From Psococerastis gibbosa (taxonomy: Eukaryota; Arthropoda; Insecta; Psocodea; Psocidae): DNA of 64,000 bases. Under the pieces are notes generated by a model. It saw only the letters and a program-made list of their open reading frames with translations, had not been told where the DNA came from and ran no database searches. Shown one piece after another: positions 12,546 through 22,903 of this stretch (positions are counted from its first letter, which is position 1; each line of letters begins with the position of its first letter). A program made the translations under genes and the position numbers. The stretch spans positions 18,253,464-18,317,463 of the forward strand of contig OZ020490.1 of NCBI GenBank assembly GCA_963971405.1, read 5' to 3'.

Positions 12546-12931
12546 CTTCGTCGTCTTCTTCTTCTTCTTCTTCTTCTTCTTCTTCTTCTTCTTCTTCTTC
12601 TTCTTCTTCTTCTTCTTCTTCTTCTTCTTCTTCTTCTTCTTCTTCTTCTTCTTCTTCTTCTTCTTCTTCTTCTTCTTCTTCTTCTTCTTCTTCTTCTTCT
12701 TCTTCTTCTTCTTCTTCTTCTTCTTCTTCTTCTTCTTCTTCTTCTTCTTCTTCTTCTTCTTCTTCTTCTTCTTCTTCTTCTTCTTCTTCTTCTTCTTCTT
12801 CTTCTTCTTCTTCTTCTTCTTCTTCTTCTTCTTCTTCTTCTTCTTCTTCTTCTTCTTCTTCTTCTTCTTCTTCTTCTTTTTCTTCTTCTTCTTCTTCTTC
12901 TTCTTCTTCTTCTTCTTCTTCTTCTTCCTTT
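12546..12931. repeat. Long GAA/TTC trinucleotide tract (~380 bp)
   Basis: About 127 consecutive TTC units (GAA on the minus strand) with one visible interruption near 12876-12880. On the minus strand it directly follows the end of a LINE fragment, so it probably arose by expansion of that LINE's GAA tail. The long open frame of repeated arginine on the minus strand is a translation artefact of this tract, not a gene. Confidence 0.97.
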
Positions 12932-13185
12932 TAGTACTACGTGCGCAGTGAGGGTGTCGCCCCGGACCAACTTCTTATACTCGACCCGGTCGGACGCTAA
13001 CATCTTGAACTCGGCCATTCCTTTTCCTCTTGCTCGGACGAGTTGTTCTTGACTCTTTCCTCGAGGATTGTCCTCGGTCTGCCAATGGATCTTCTACCTT
13101 GTGGTCTTGCTTCCGTCAACCTCCGGTTGGTCCTGTCCTCATCCATCCTTTGGACGTGGCTAAACCAAATTTCTCACAACTTCCA
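12932..13185 (-). mobile_element. LINE 3' end with GAA tail
   Basis: The minus strand reads through HVQRMDEDRTNRRLTEARPQ and GRRSIGRPRT, a common LINE C-terminal pattern, then a 3' UTR containing AATGGCCGAGTTCAAGATG and GGCGACACCCTCACTGCGCA before the GAA tract. Related 3' ends occur at about 5690-5815 and 13780-13950. Confidence 0.65.
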
Positions 13186-13589
13186 TAATCTCACAAAACC
13201 CAGAATTAAATGTGAAATGTAACGTGATCTACCGGATCTCTCTAATATTGATTTATTTATTTAGCCTACCTGAAGAAAATCCATGAAGTCGAAAACTGAC
13301 AAACACGACATGCGTGTTCCTACAACTTCAGCTGCATTTCCAGAAACCGCAAGATCCTGTACCAGCACCCTCCTGTATTCCTTACATGAGCTGTGAACAA
13401 TTTATATAATTTATATCTACAATAATTTTATGGAACAGTAAGACAAGTAAAAACAATAAATATTTATTACATTGTTAAATGGGATATACGTGTCTGAAGT
13501 CAATACGGTAAAGCCAAAAAGAGCCTGTTCGACGCAGAACCATAAAAGTATTCTAATAAACAAATAGTTTTTTTTTTGTTTTTTATAAA

Positions 13590-13778
13590 AAGGTTAATCG
13601 CATATACAAACAATTCACCCTAATGAATGTATCCGATTGACCTCTTCAGTCGCCTCAGTAGGTTATTACCCGTGTTGAGTTACGACACGTCTCCGATCGC
13701 ACGGAGTGTAAATACTCGCACAAGTGCAAGGAAAGCACATTACCACATGGCCATTGAAGTCGATTTGTATAGTTAAAA
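13590..13778 (+). repeat. REP-A dispersed repeat, left arm of an inverted pair
   Basis: Starts GGTTAATCGCATATACAAAC and continues through AATGAATGTATCCGATTGAC, CGACACGTCTCC and a GTGCAAG segment. The copy at 14058-14240 is inverted, so the pair forms a ~650 bp foldback structure. REP-A occurs at six places in the window. Confidence 0.8.
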
Positions 13779-13779
13779 A

Positions 13780-14057
13780 CGCAGTGTCTAAGGGGAAAGG
13801 AAAGAATTGAAAGGAAATAATTGAACAACTCGTCGAGACAAGAGGAAAAACAAAGGTCGAGCTCAAGGGCACCGGGGCGAGTACATGAAAAAGGGGTGAC
13901 CACCTCACGCTGCGCACACGGCACAAAGAGGAAATAAGAAGAAGAAAAAGCAGTGTATAAGCTGACTGGGGCGCGTCGTAAGAACGTCAGAAAACAATGT
14001 GCCGTACGAAATGTACAAAAGAAGCATGATGGGAGCTACAGAAACACAAGAACTAGA
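13780..14057 (+). mobile_element. LINE 3' end pieces between two inverted REP-A copies
   Basis: 13855-13945 resembles the 12.9 kb LINE 3' end (GTCGAGCTCAAGGG, GACCACCTCACGCTGCGCA, then a GAA-rich tail). 13960-14055 may be part of a second LINE. It forms the spacer of the inverted REP-A pair. Confidence 0.5.
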
Positions 14058-14240
14058 AAGAAAGCGACTTCGGTGGCAAGGTGGTAGCTTGCTAGTACTG
14101 ATGCGAGTATCTACACGCCTTGCGGTTGGAGACGTGTAGCAACTCGACATAAGTACCTATTAGGTGACTTAGTGAGGCGATTGAAGAGGTTAATCGGATA
14201 CATTCATTGAATTGTTTGTATGCGATTTAACCTTTTATAA
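14058..14240 (-). repeat. REP-A dispersed repeat, right arm of the inverted pair
   Basis: Inverted relative to 13590-13778; reads GCGACTTCGGTGGCAAGGTG, then GGAGACGTGTAGCAACTCGA, and ends TTGTTTGTATGCGATTTAAC. Differences between the arms are scattered substitutions and small gaps. Confidence 0.8.
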
Positions 14241-14380
14241 GAAAGAATCAATCAATCAATCAATCAACAATCATGTATTTAAATGTTAGAACCATATGGC
14301 ATTTATAAATTAATTCTAAGTTAAGTATAATATAATAAGTAGCCGATAAAGATCCTTGTCAAATATTAACACAATTATAA

Positions 14381-14502
14381 TTATAACTCTCCCAGCCAAT
14401 ACTCCAATGCCTCGGTCAGGGAATAGTATGCCCTCCGTATGAGAGCCATCTTCACCCGAACTTTGAAATTGCTCCACAGAAAGAGAAAGAGGAACACAAG
14501 AA
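14381..14502 (-). CDS. Possible last exon of the TMEM179-like gene
   Basis: An open stretch ending in TAA at 14381-14383 encodes LVFLFLFLWSNFKV and then a basic, amphipathic tail ending EYWLGEL, a convincing fourth membrane helix and cytosolic end. It could follow acceptor ccttgtag at 14503-14510 in phase 1. This needs the previous exon to run on to CATGTGG/gtatgt (about 14544), leaving an intron of only ~41 bases, which is unusually short. Alternatively an exon between them is missing. The helix is probably real; its connection is not settled. Confidence 0.4.
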
Positions 14503-14599
14503 CTACAAGGACGTCGACGAATCAAAATTCAAACCAAACATACCCACATGTAATTGGTACAATGTACTGCTTTGTACAACAAAATACATAATTGCATAC

Positions 14600-14758
14600 C
14601 TATAAAAGCCAACTGTCGTGATGACAGCGCAGGTAAGGAGGCATATTGCAAAAATAAGAGATGCTACGAAAAAAAATATCCGCGTTTTAAGAGACTGCAG
14701 TTTTAGCTCCCCATTTCCTGGTTGAGTGTCCAGTAACACGTTTTCACCTCTTCTTTTC
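14600..14758 (-). CDS. TMEM179-like membrane protein, fourth coding exon
   Basis: 159 nt exon after a T-rich acceptor (14759-14770). It encodes residues 114-166: a polar loop starting KRRGENVLLDTQPG, then membrane segment 3 (RIFFFVASLIFAICLLTCAV) ending TTVGFY. In TMEM179-type proteins this helix is followed by a Cys-containing loop and a fourth helix. I end the exon at TTTTATAG/gtatgc (phase 2); the same frame stays open for about 90 more bases, so the true 3' border is uncertain. Confidence 0.74.
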
Positions 14759-15179
14759 CTAAAAAAAAAGAATACAATTTATAATACATATATTATTATT
14801 AAGGTCTGGTATCGGTCGGAATTTGTAGTTCAGTGCAAAAACTTCCTGTATTTTATTTTAAATTTCCAATAACTCAGCTGCTTTATTTTCTTATTTCTTA
14901 CTTTGGCCCGTTGACCAACTAATATTTGTCTGTGTAGCCTAGTGCATTAATTCTTGCATCGAAGTTTACAAGCCGGTCTTTTGGTTCAATGCTTAATACA
15001 GATACTGTTTCCAACCACAAGAGTCAGGCGCATATGATCCACATATCTACAGGGGGTCTAGGGGAAAATTAGAAAATGCATAACAAAATTGATAATTTTC
15101 CATGCAGGGGTCAACAGTGAGCGGTAAGCGGTTTGATTAGTAGAATTTAACGTCATCCCAGCAGGCCTCAAGCTGTCAA

Positions 15180-15225
15180 CGATTCTTCTTTTTCTTCTTC
15201 TTCTTCTGGCTCTACAGCCCTTACC
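15180..15225 (-). repeat. GAA-tailed LINE end fragment
   Basis: The minus strand reads GGGCTGTAGAGCCAGAAGAA and then GAA repeats, as at 23715 and 61360. Confidence 0.6.
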
Positions 15226-16029
15226 ACCCCCCCCCCCCCCAGTATATACGCTACTGGACTCATGAGCAGTCTTTTATCAGGGACATGCAACAGCTAGTAA
15301 ACGAACTTCATGACAACTTTGGTAACCGATCATTTTGTGTTGACAAGGGCAAGATAATTACTCGAGGGGAGGGGGGGGGGAATCGATCAGTAGCCCGCTG
15401 GGGTTGTGCGTGCTCTCAGCAGGTAGCTAACATCGCTGATACACGCTCTTACAAAGCTCCCACCCAAAAACAATTTAATTTTTTTTAAACAAAAATTCTG
15501 AGAAAATTTAATTAAAAAGGTAAGTTTTTGCGGGGAAGAATTTTTTTCTAATTTTTAAGCTTGCTGTGATGGCGAGAGAATTCTGTAGTGATGGGAGTGC
15601 AGTGATTTTTTTGCTGTTGTTGGCGATCTTATCGTGGTGGGTGCGTGTGTCATGTATTTGGGGATGCATTTGACCGGCTGTCAAATTGGGAAACTCATCA
15701 GAGATGAGCGGGGGTTGCAACAATGGGGTTGTAAAATATATGAGAGATAAGCTGCAATGTTTTAATTACAGAGTAAATTGCATTGAGGGGTAGTTTAAAA
15801 AAAATTATAATACAGCGCAATGCCAGGAGGTTCCTTTTGTTGCAACAAATGAGTATAGAACCCTAACTTCAAAGTTATAGAAGGCTGAGGAATTTTAAAC
15901 AAGTATTATTTAAGATGATCTACATTAGTGGCCTACTGGGGTTGCCATATTTTAAACGTAAAATGTAATATACAATATTATATACTATATCCATTCCCAT
16001 CATAAAAAAAATAATAATGCTATCAATAG

Positions 16030-16175
16030 ATAATGAAGAACCAGTAGAATCCGGGCTGATGGGCCGTGGTCGAAATGAAAGCGAACTTCCAAACGTTTCG
16101 TCAACATCTGCGGTCGACATCTTCAGTGGCGCTGCGTAGACTTCGACGGTTGTACCTCGGTGGCTCCGTAGCGTT
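16030..16175 (-). repeat. Dispersed stem-loop repeat (copy 2)
   Basis: On the minus strand: GAAGTCTACGCAGCGCCACT, then GAAGATGTCGACCGCAGATG and TTGACGAAACGTTTGGAAG, as at 63.6 kb. It lies in the first intron upstream of exon 4 of the TMEM179-like gene. Confidence 0.7.
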
Positions 16176-16349
16176 ATCATATCGAAACTCCTAATAATCC
16201 TAATAATAAAGGGGGTGTCTGGGTGGTCTCGAACACCTAGTATACTTTTCTATCTTAGCCTACGTACAAATAATTATGCATATATCTATGTATAGTATAT
16301 CTGTAGGAATGTACCTAGTAAATAAATTTTATATAATAACGATACTCAC

Positions 16350-16458
16350 GGCTTTAATCGAGATTGTAGAAGGGGATTTCCCTTCGAAGCCTTTTTGAGA
16401 GATTCTTTTCTAGCTTTAATAAACGCTCTGTAGCCTGAGTAGAAAACCATAAAAAGTG
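16350..16458 (-). CDS. TMEM179-like membrane protein, third coding exon
   Basis: Acceptor atttcag and donor AAGCC/gtgagt frame 109 nt. It encodes residues 78-113: the end of membrane segment 2 (SLFMVFYSGYRAF) and then a strongly basic cytosolic loop (KARKESLKKASKG). Phase 2 out matches the next exon. Confidence 0.76.
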
Positions 16459-16588
16459 CTGAAATAAAAATAAAATCATTACAGCGGTAATGCCACCCGG
16501 AAATTTAGACAATATTAAAAGTCCGTTGACAGTAAAGGTAAAAGTAAAAGTAAGTATTAAAAGTAGGGTCATATAAAAGTTTACTTAC

Positions 16589-16648
16589 AAAATATGAGCA
16601 AAGGAACCTGAATAAACGTTAAGAAACTGCAATACTCCACATGGCCTC
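16589..16648 (-). CDS. TMEM179-like membrane protein, second coding exon
   Basis: A 60 nt exon between acceptor ttaatttttcag and donor ATTTT/gtaagt, with 130-140 bp introns on either side. It encodes GHVEYCSFLTFIQVPLLIF (residues 59-77), the Cys plus hydrophobic start of membrane segment 2, matching the C-x-F hydrophobic block at the same place in TMEM179B. Both junction phases (1 in, 1 out) agree with the neighbouring exons. Confidence 0.78.
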
Positions 16649-16785
16649 CTGAAAAATTAAAAAATTAAACCAAATTAGATAGGTACCGGTAGTAGGCAAA
16701 GCAATAATCTCGCCAAGACTATAATAACACTGAGTCCACATTTTGTGTTAAATACAAGATCAATGCGCGGTTTTGTTCAACCTAC

Positions 16786-16967
16786 CTGCAAATACTTGGC
16801 TATACCGCGTTCCGTAGAGGATACATCCACAATTATATCCTGAACAAGTGTCCAAAGTGTAGGCCCAGTGACCCCATGCAACCGATACAGTTACGAGGGA
16901 GAAGGTGAGGAGAACCGAGGAAAACAAGTGCCGATTGAACAACGTTTTGTCAATCATAGTAGACTAT
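16786..16967 (-). CDS. TMEM179-like membrane protein, first coding exon
   Basis: The acceptor gtttttcag (16968-16976) opens the exon; the ATG is at 16957 and donor TTTGCAG/gtaggt ends it in phase 1. The CDS (16786-16957) encodes residues 1-57: a short N-terminus, a first membrane segment at about residues 11-33 (FSSVLLTFSLVTVSVAWG) and a Cys-containing loop (C38, C43, C45) ending CILYGT. The order of short N-terminus, membrane helix, cysteine loop and C-x-LYG fits TMEM179/TMEM179B proteins, whose function is poorly known. The family call rests on this pattern and on later helices, not on a database search. Confidence 0.78.
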
Positions 16968-17119
16968 CTGAAAAACCGTTTTACAAAATCAAAAAAAGTA
17001 GCCTCTAGCCCTGTGTGATTTACATAGTTGAATTACTGAATATTTACGCCGGAACCGACGGATCAGTTATCTGTGATTTATTTTGGGAATATTATAACAG
17101 GCCTACCCGGGTTTATTTC

Positions 17120-17692
17120 TTAATACCGGAGTACTAGTAAGGTGTCACGTGACAGTGTTACAATATGCGCGGGAAATTCAAATTAATAAATTATTGGATA
17201 TGCTACAAGAGAATAATGGTTGCATTGTTTTTTAATTGGAGGAAATACTAATAAACATTAGAATGTACAGGTAGAATTTTGAAATATAACAAAAATTTCA
17301 ATTCATGTGTCTATATCTAAGGGTGAAAAAATTGAAAGCTAACCAAAAATATTAATTTATAAAATTTGAATTTTGAAATTTTGAACAAATAAGTGCAAAT
17401 AGCGCGGGAAATTCAAGTCGATAAATTAATGCTCGGCTATATTTTTGGTGAGTTTTTTATTTTTTCTCCCTTAGATGTAGACAGATTAATTAAAATGCTT
17501 ATTATTATATTTCAAAATTCTACCTGTACATTTTAATGTTTATTAGTATTTCCTTCAATTATTAAACAATGCAAACATTTTCTTTTAGCCTATTCCAATA
17601 ATTTACTAATTTCATTTTCCCGCGCATATTTTAACACCGTCACGTGACACCGTACAACTGCTGCATTGAAAAAAATTAACCCCGGTATTATA
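17120..17692. mobile_element. ~570 bp hairpin element
   Basis: Arms 17138-17290 and 17505-17660 are inverted copies carrying TGTCACGTGACA, TGCGCGGGAAA and a TAGAATTTTGAAATATA inner end. The outermost TAATACCGG and CCGGTATTA also pair. A second GCGCGGGAAATTCAA lies in the loop. No coding frame is visible. Confidence 0.65.
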
Positions 17693-18079
17693 ATAATCCT
17701 AAATCGCCATGATCGAGCTGCAGTTGAGACAGTCTTCAGCTATTGTGCTAGTCGCACCCTTCCGCCGTTCATTGATGTTTTATGGTAGGCCTACCTGTAT
17801 TTAATGAGTGTATGCCCAGCCTAGTAGTGGTCTCATTCAAACGCGAGGAACTAAATAGCATAAAATATAGGCTATTACAAATTATCTCCTTGTTTATCCA
17901 AATAGCAGACAACAAATGACACAACTAAAATGCTCCCATGTTGGTTTTATAGATTACTGCAAGTAAATTTAGTCCCAAAATCTGGAAGCAATGACCTCTC
18001 AAGAGTACCGTTATACCATTCAAGTCTTGACAATAGAGTCATAGGCTACATAAAAATTTGGTTGAGTATAGGTACTTAC

Positions 18080-18180
18080 GATGATGAACCGAAGTATTCA
18101 CGTTAATCACAACGATGCTATGAAAGCGGCGTGCAATAAAATTACACCCACACTCTGTCGCTGGTATAACTAACTACGAT
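18080..18180 (-). other. Candidate 5' UTR exon of the TMEM179-like gene
   Basis: The first coding exon has a good splice acceptor 10 bases before its ATG, so at least one upstream non-coding exon should exist. A strong donor (CATCATC/gtaagtacc) on the same strand at 18080 is the best nearby candidate. The upstream limit shown is arbitrary. No transcript evidence is available from the sequence. Confidence 0.3.
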
Positions 18181-18460
18181 TTGTGTTATCGCTATAGATA
18201 AAGAAGATAGGATTTACTGTTATCTTATGATTACTTCCTGTGATGAGTTACTAAACAGGTTATTTTTGGCGAATTTCAAATTTTTGATTTAAGCATTGTT
18301 ACAGGCGCCAGTCAACCAAGTCTGAAGACGAGCCTGTGAACACCATGAAGACCTCTGAACACCTTGAGATGGAGATTTCCAAATATTTTGCAAATAATGT
18401 CGGCCTGGGAATTTTCGACTTTGGGGTACCGTATGAAAGAACCGGTCCGAGTTTACTCGA

Positions 18461-19276
18461 ACATGCTTTCCAATTTATAAATTAGTAGATGGACGTAATG
18501 TGTAATTTCATAAATAATTTCCCTATGGTTAAATTTAAATCCCTCGAGGGGGGGGGGGGTCCACCTCAATATATTAAAAACCCGTTAAAACTCAATTTCA
18601 TATTGTAACAGTAGTAACAATGACACATGACACGTAATGTATTGGAGCGTGAATTTTCTATAATTCAAAAAATAATTTTTTGCACATAACCAAATATTTT
18701 TTTGGGAATGCGACCTGTCCGGTTTTGTTACTTTATTGAACACCTACAACATTCCTGAAGGTAGAAATCATCGGTAGAAAGGTTCCGCAGAAAAATTATT
18801 TTTTAGTCATTTTTCATAAAAATTGAGTTATTTTTATTTTTTTACCCCCAGAAGCAAACTGTCAAGGGGCAAGCAACCCCTCGCATTTTGTTAACATTAA
18901 TAACGACTACAATATATGTGAATTTAAAAGAAATCGTTGGAGCCTATTTTGAGAAATAAATTTTGTAGACGTTTTTTGAGAATAAAACCCCCCTAAATTG
19001 AGTTAGCCCAAAATAAAAATAAAATGGTCCCGAGGCATGATTTTTGTGAACCTACACGCAAAATTTCATTAAAATCGGCCGAGTAGTTTGCCCGGAAATC
19101 GACGAACAGACAGACAGACAGACAGACAGAGCGACAGACAGACATTTCGTAAAAAACATTTTTTTGGGGGTTCCTGGGACCTAAAAACGTGTAAATCAGT
19201 TGAAATCTCGGAATCAAAAATTTCGACCATCACAAAGCTTTCCTTATACTACGTAGGCCTATAAATTGGAAAGCAA
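18461..19276 (-). mobile_element. REP-B, ~815 bp DNA element with TGCTTTCCAATTTAT ends
   Basis: Inverted ends TGCTTTCCAATTTAT at 18462 and 19276. The interior contains a GACAGACA run (19101-19142) and a conserved stretch related to GATTTCCGGGCAAACTACTC. It matches 40390-41205 over its length in opposite orientation. No transposase frame is seen, so it appears non-autonomous. Confidence 0.75.
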
Positions 19277-19418
19277 AAATCAAAACAGATACAACCTTTC
19301 GTCGTAACTTTGCACCTTCGCACCTGGCATACTCTAGAAGGTTATAAAAGCAGGATTAGGTTCGGTTTTCATCATAGCTCGTAAAGTCTAAGTGAGCAAT
19401 ACTGCACGGCCATTCATT

Positions 19419-19627
19419 GGTATAGTCCACGCAAAATGAGAAAAGTATGGACATGGAATGTTTTGATCCTGTGCAACACTGTAAAAATATTCTTTGCACA
19501 ATTTTTGTTATGCCTTGCAACCAATGCAACAAGGTAACACAAAATGGTGCAAAGAATATTTTTACAGTGTTTCACAGGATCAAAACATTCCATGTCCATA
19601 CTTTTCTCATTTTGCGTGGACTATACC
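19419..19627. mobile_element. Near-perfect palindromic element (209 bp)
   Basis: Arms of about 82 bases (19419-19503 and 19541-19627) are almost identical inverted copies beginning GGTATAGTCCACGCAAAATG, with a ~38 base loop. TA lies at both outer edges, as in a mariner/Tc1 target duplication, though the palindrome makes the exact border ambiguous. Confidence 0.8.
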
Positions 19628-19639
19628 GTCCAGTATCCC

Positions 19640-21490
19640 TTACAGATAATTTTCATAAAGCTATTGTGGGGACCACGGCTAATTGCATTCAAATGCTCAA
19701 CTGATTTTATAGAATAGTCAGAAATCAGTCGGGAAAATAGTCTGATCTTGATACAGCTGAATTTTTAACGAATTTTTCGTATTTTTTCGGCTGTGGAACG
19801 GTGAATTGATTAATTTAAATTTGAAAAAAACGGGGAATCCTTTGTTTTCAAAATACTTAAAAAAAATCTTCCTTAAAGAAGAATTATACGCAAAAAGAGA
19901 TAGACGCAGGTGTTTTGAAAAAAATTTACATTTATTTATGACAAATATGGAACAATGGTTAGAATAATTATGTTTCAGCTCATATAAACTGCTCTTGCTT
20001 TACTATAATAATGATATCATTAACCAATTTAACGTAAAAAGGGACCAACTAGCATGCGAGCCAGCGCATGAACCTTTAAAAGCTTTCTGAAATTAAACTT
20101 TACATAAAATGGTCATAACAAGAATAAGAGGAACCATTTAGCAGACAACGAAACATTTGACTAATGTCTACTGTAAACTGTGAAGGCGGTTTATTTTATT
20201 TTAAGTCTGATTCGCGAAATAAAAAAAATACAATGATTGGCGCGGCGTATCACCGGACTTAGCGTAGAGCCAGTATAAACGGACGTTTCCTGTCGGTGTC
20301 AAGACGCTGAGCAATTTGTAATAAGAGCAAATGGGTAGTTGGAAAGATTCTATACGCTGGCGTGAAGCCGAAGAGTAGCCAGCCGACCGCACCAAAATAC
20401 CACCACATAGAAATATTTTGGAAGTCGACTCTATGGTTTTGCACTAACCATTCGCCCATTTTCAGCAATGACCAATTTTTCAGCATTTTGATGCCGACGG
20501 CAAACTTTCGTTTGTACGGGGTCTTAGAAGAGAAATAGAAAGAGAATAGAAAGAGACGCAGTTCTTATTTTTCGCGATTAGCAACCCTGTTGCAGTGGAA
20601 GTTCTCCTATAATAGGGTTGCCACTTGCTGAAATTCAAAATTGAACTGCACCTCTAAGTACGGTGATCCGCCGAGCCAATCACAGCAAGGCGGAGCCTCT
20701 CCATATGGAATTTACTACTGTATAAGAAACTTCTCCATTTGTTCACCATACCTAATCACTTGCCTTTATAACTCCTCGTTGAATTGTTTTTCAAAAGGGC
20801 GTAGCTTACCTTAGTAACGAGAAAAATTTATAGTAAGCCCGAGCTATTATTTCTTTAAACGTTTTTAAGCGAACAATGTGACATATTTTAAGAGAACATT
20901 GTGACATATTAATACAGTGCACTACTGAACAAGTTCAAAGGATGTAACTTGTTTTTTGATAATTATGATTAAGTTTAAGAAGAATTTTTTATAAAACAAA
21001 CGCGTGCAGAATTAAAAAAGCAATTTGTTTGCCACAATTTATAATTTTGAAATTATTACTTTGTATGCGACGTCAATTTTCATGAGTAATATTAGTAAAA
21101 CCGAACAAACTTGAAATACTATACATGTACTATGCTACAATAATAATTGCCTTTTTAGGCCAAGAAAGCTATATGGTAGTATATATATTTACTAGAGAAG
21201 CATATTAGAGGTAGAAAAACATTTACGTATTGTATTTTGTACCATAGAATGTAACTTTTACTAGGGCTTATAACTTAGGTTATTGACCGTTTAGAAGCAA
21301 TCGCTTCTAAATATTGATGAGATAATGATAATAATCATACAGAGGAAGAACTAATACTTCATTAAATGCATGTAGTAGCTTTTTCGAGAAGAATTCTAAC
21401 CTAATCCAAAACTATAAAACCTACATGAAAAAAATCAAGTTATATCCTTTGAATATATATACAACAGAACCCTGAGCTACTTGATTCTTT
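19640..21490. other. No gene; possible diverged DNA element
   Basis: The minus-strand frame 20201-20486 reads GEWLVQNHRVDF and resembles the interior of the MITE at 21494-21758 (GEWLAQNH in the opposite strand copy), so both probably derive from one transposon family. The rest shows nothing. Confidence 0.45.
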
Positions 21491-21493
21491 TTA

Positions 21494-21758
21494 GTCCCGG
21501 TACACACAGACTATTCCACACGTGCGATTAGCCGACGTATTTTTCGCTGTAGCCATAGGGCTCGGTGAATGGTTGGCGCAAAACCACACAGTGGTCTACT
21601 ATGATCTGGCGTGTCTAGGGGAAAACCGCGCGCTTCTGGCTTCACGTCAGCTTTCGAAATGGTTAAGAAATCTTCTGGGGTTTGGAACTACCCATTGCCT
21701 GCAATGGAAAATGATGACGGCAACTTGCGCATGCAGAATGATCCATGTGTACTGGGCC
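21494..21758. mobile_element. MITE with GTCCCGGTACACAC ends and TTA duplication
   Basis: Left end GTCCCGGTACACAC and right end GTGTACTGGGCC form a terminal inverted repeat; TTA lies at 21491-21493 and 21759-21761. The interior contains GGTTGGCGCAAAACCAC, also present near 24680 and, inverted, near 20440 and 22060, so related copies are nearby. The pattern suggests PIF/Harbinger. Confidence 0.65.
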
Positions 21759-21769
21759 TTAGTAATGAC

Positions 21770-22900
21770 TTTCGTCAATAACAATGTTACAATCTTACAA
21801 ACAACCAAAATAGACTTCGGATAAGGGTTTCAAACAGAGAATAATTTATTGTAAACAAAGACGATTCACACGCCTACGACTCACTAAGAAACCCGTCCTT
21901 GCAGCAAATGGGTTGACGCACAACCCAGAGTCTTCTTCAGAAGATTTCTTAATCTGAACTCTCGCTGCTACACAATTTTCTGAAAATCGTCCACCGGCGT
22001 CAGCTTAGCGAGAGAAATCTTCTGAAGTGCGTTCAGAAATAAACAGTTGTTTTGCACCAACCAATCAGCCCATTTGCCCTAATGACGGATTTCACGGCAA
22101 GTCACCGGCGAGTGAATCGTTTTTAAGCGCCGGGCCTTAGAATCTGTTGCAAAGTCATGAAGGAATGAAAGCGAAATAATGGAAATAATGTCTACGGTAC
22201 CAGCTCAATGAATAATATAAAGAAAAATGCAAAATTTTGTAACCAGCATAATACACACATCCGAAGACTAAAACTCTCTTCATTGAAATGTCTGAAATTA
22301 TTATCGCGAACCCCAACTTCTTCGACATATACCAATATCACACAAAAATAAATACAATGTGAAAGTTAATATAAGCTGCCGTCATAAATATATACCGAGT
22401 CCAGTGAAAATGCACAAACATATTAATGTGTCTTGCCAACAGTTTAGACTATATGAAGGCAAATTATAACAAGACCACGTCCCGCATCAACACTAACCAT
22501 AGTAAAGAGTTTAATTTACACAGTGGATTTTTTAAGACCCGTACAAAGGTAGATTCTTCTGCAAAAAAATCTGCAGGAGATCTGTCGAGATACATTGTGG
22601 CAAATGGGTTGGTGCATAAAGGTAGACTCTACTGCAGCAGATTTTTCCCCAGTGCACCACATTCCAGCAGAACTGCTGACGTAGTATCGGCCTTGCACCA
22701 GGCTTTAGCCCGTAAATATTTGTCGCTGCAGTGCTTATCGTTCAGTCTTCGGTCTTTTTTAAAATTCGAGGCTTGTAGTTAGTAGTTGAGTACTCATTAG
22801 GTGCCGAAATCGGAACAGCAAAGTGCGCTTTCAATAAGAAAGTCACATGGTCGAAATATTTACAGGTGATAAACATCTATGTCCAGTGATTAGAATGAAT
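21770..22900. other. Downstream region of the J-protein gene
   Basis: Contains scattered pieces of the GTCCCGGTACACAC MITE family (about 22030-22140) and may hold the J-protein 3' UTR next to 22904. Nothing else recognised. Confidence 0.45.
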
Positions 22901-22903
22901 GAC

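Noticed and set aside
12542..13018. 158-residue open frame made of arginine repeats
   Set aside because: It is the translation of the GAA/TTC microsatellite plus a LINE 3' end; no gene.
22426..22782. 118-residue plus-strand frame
   Set aside because: No motif or codon pattern suggesting a gene; region resembles decayed MITE material.
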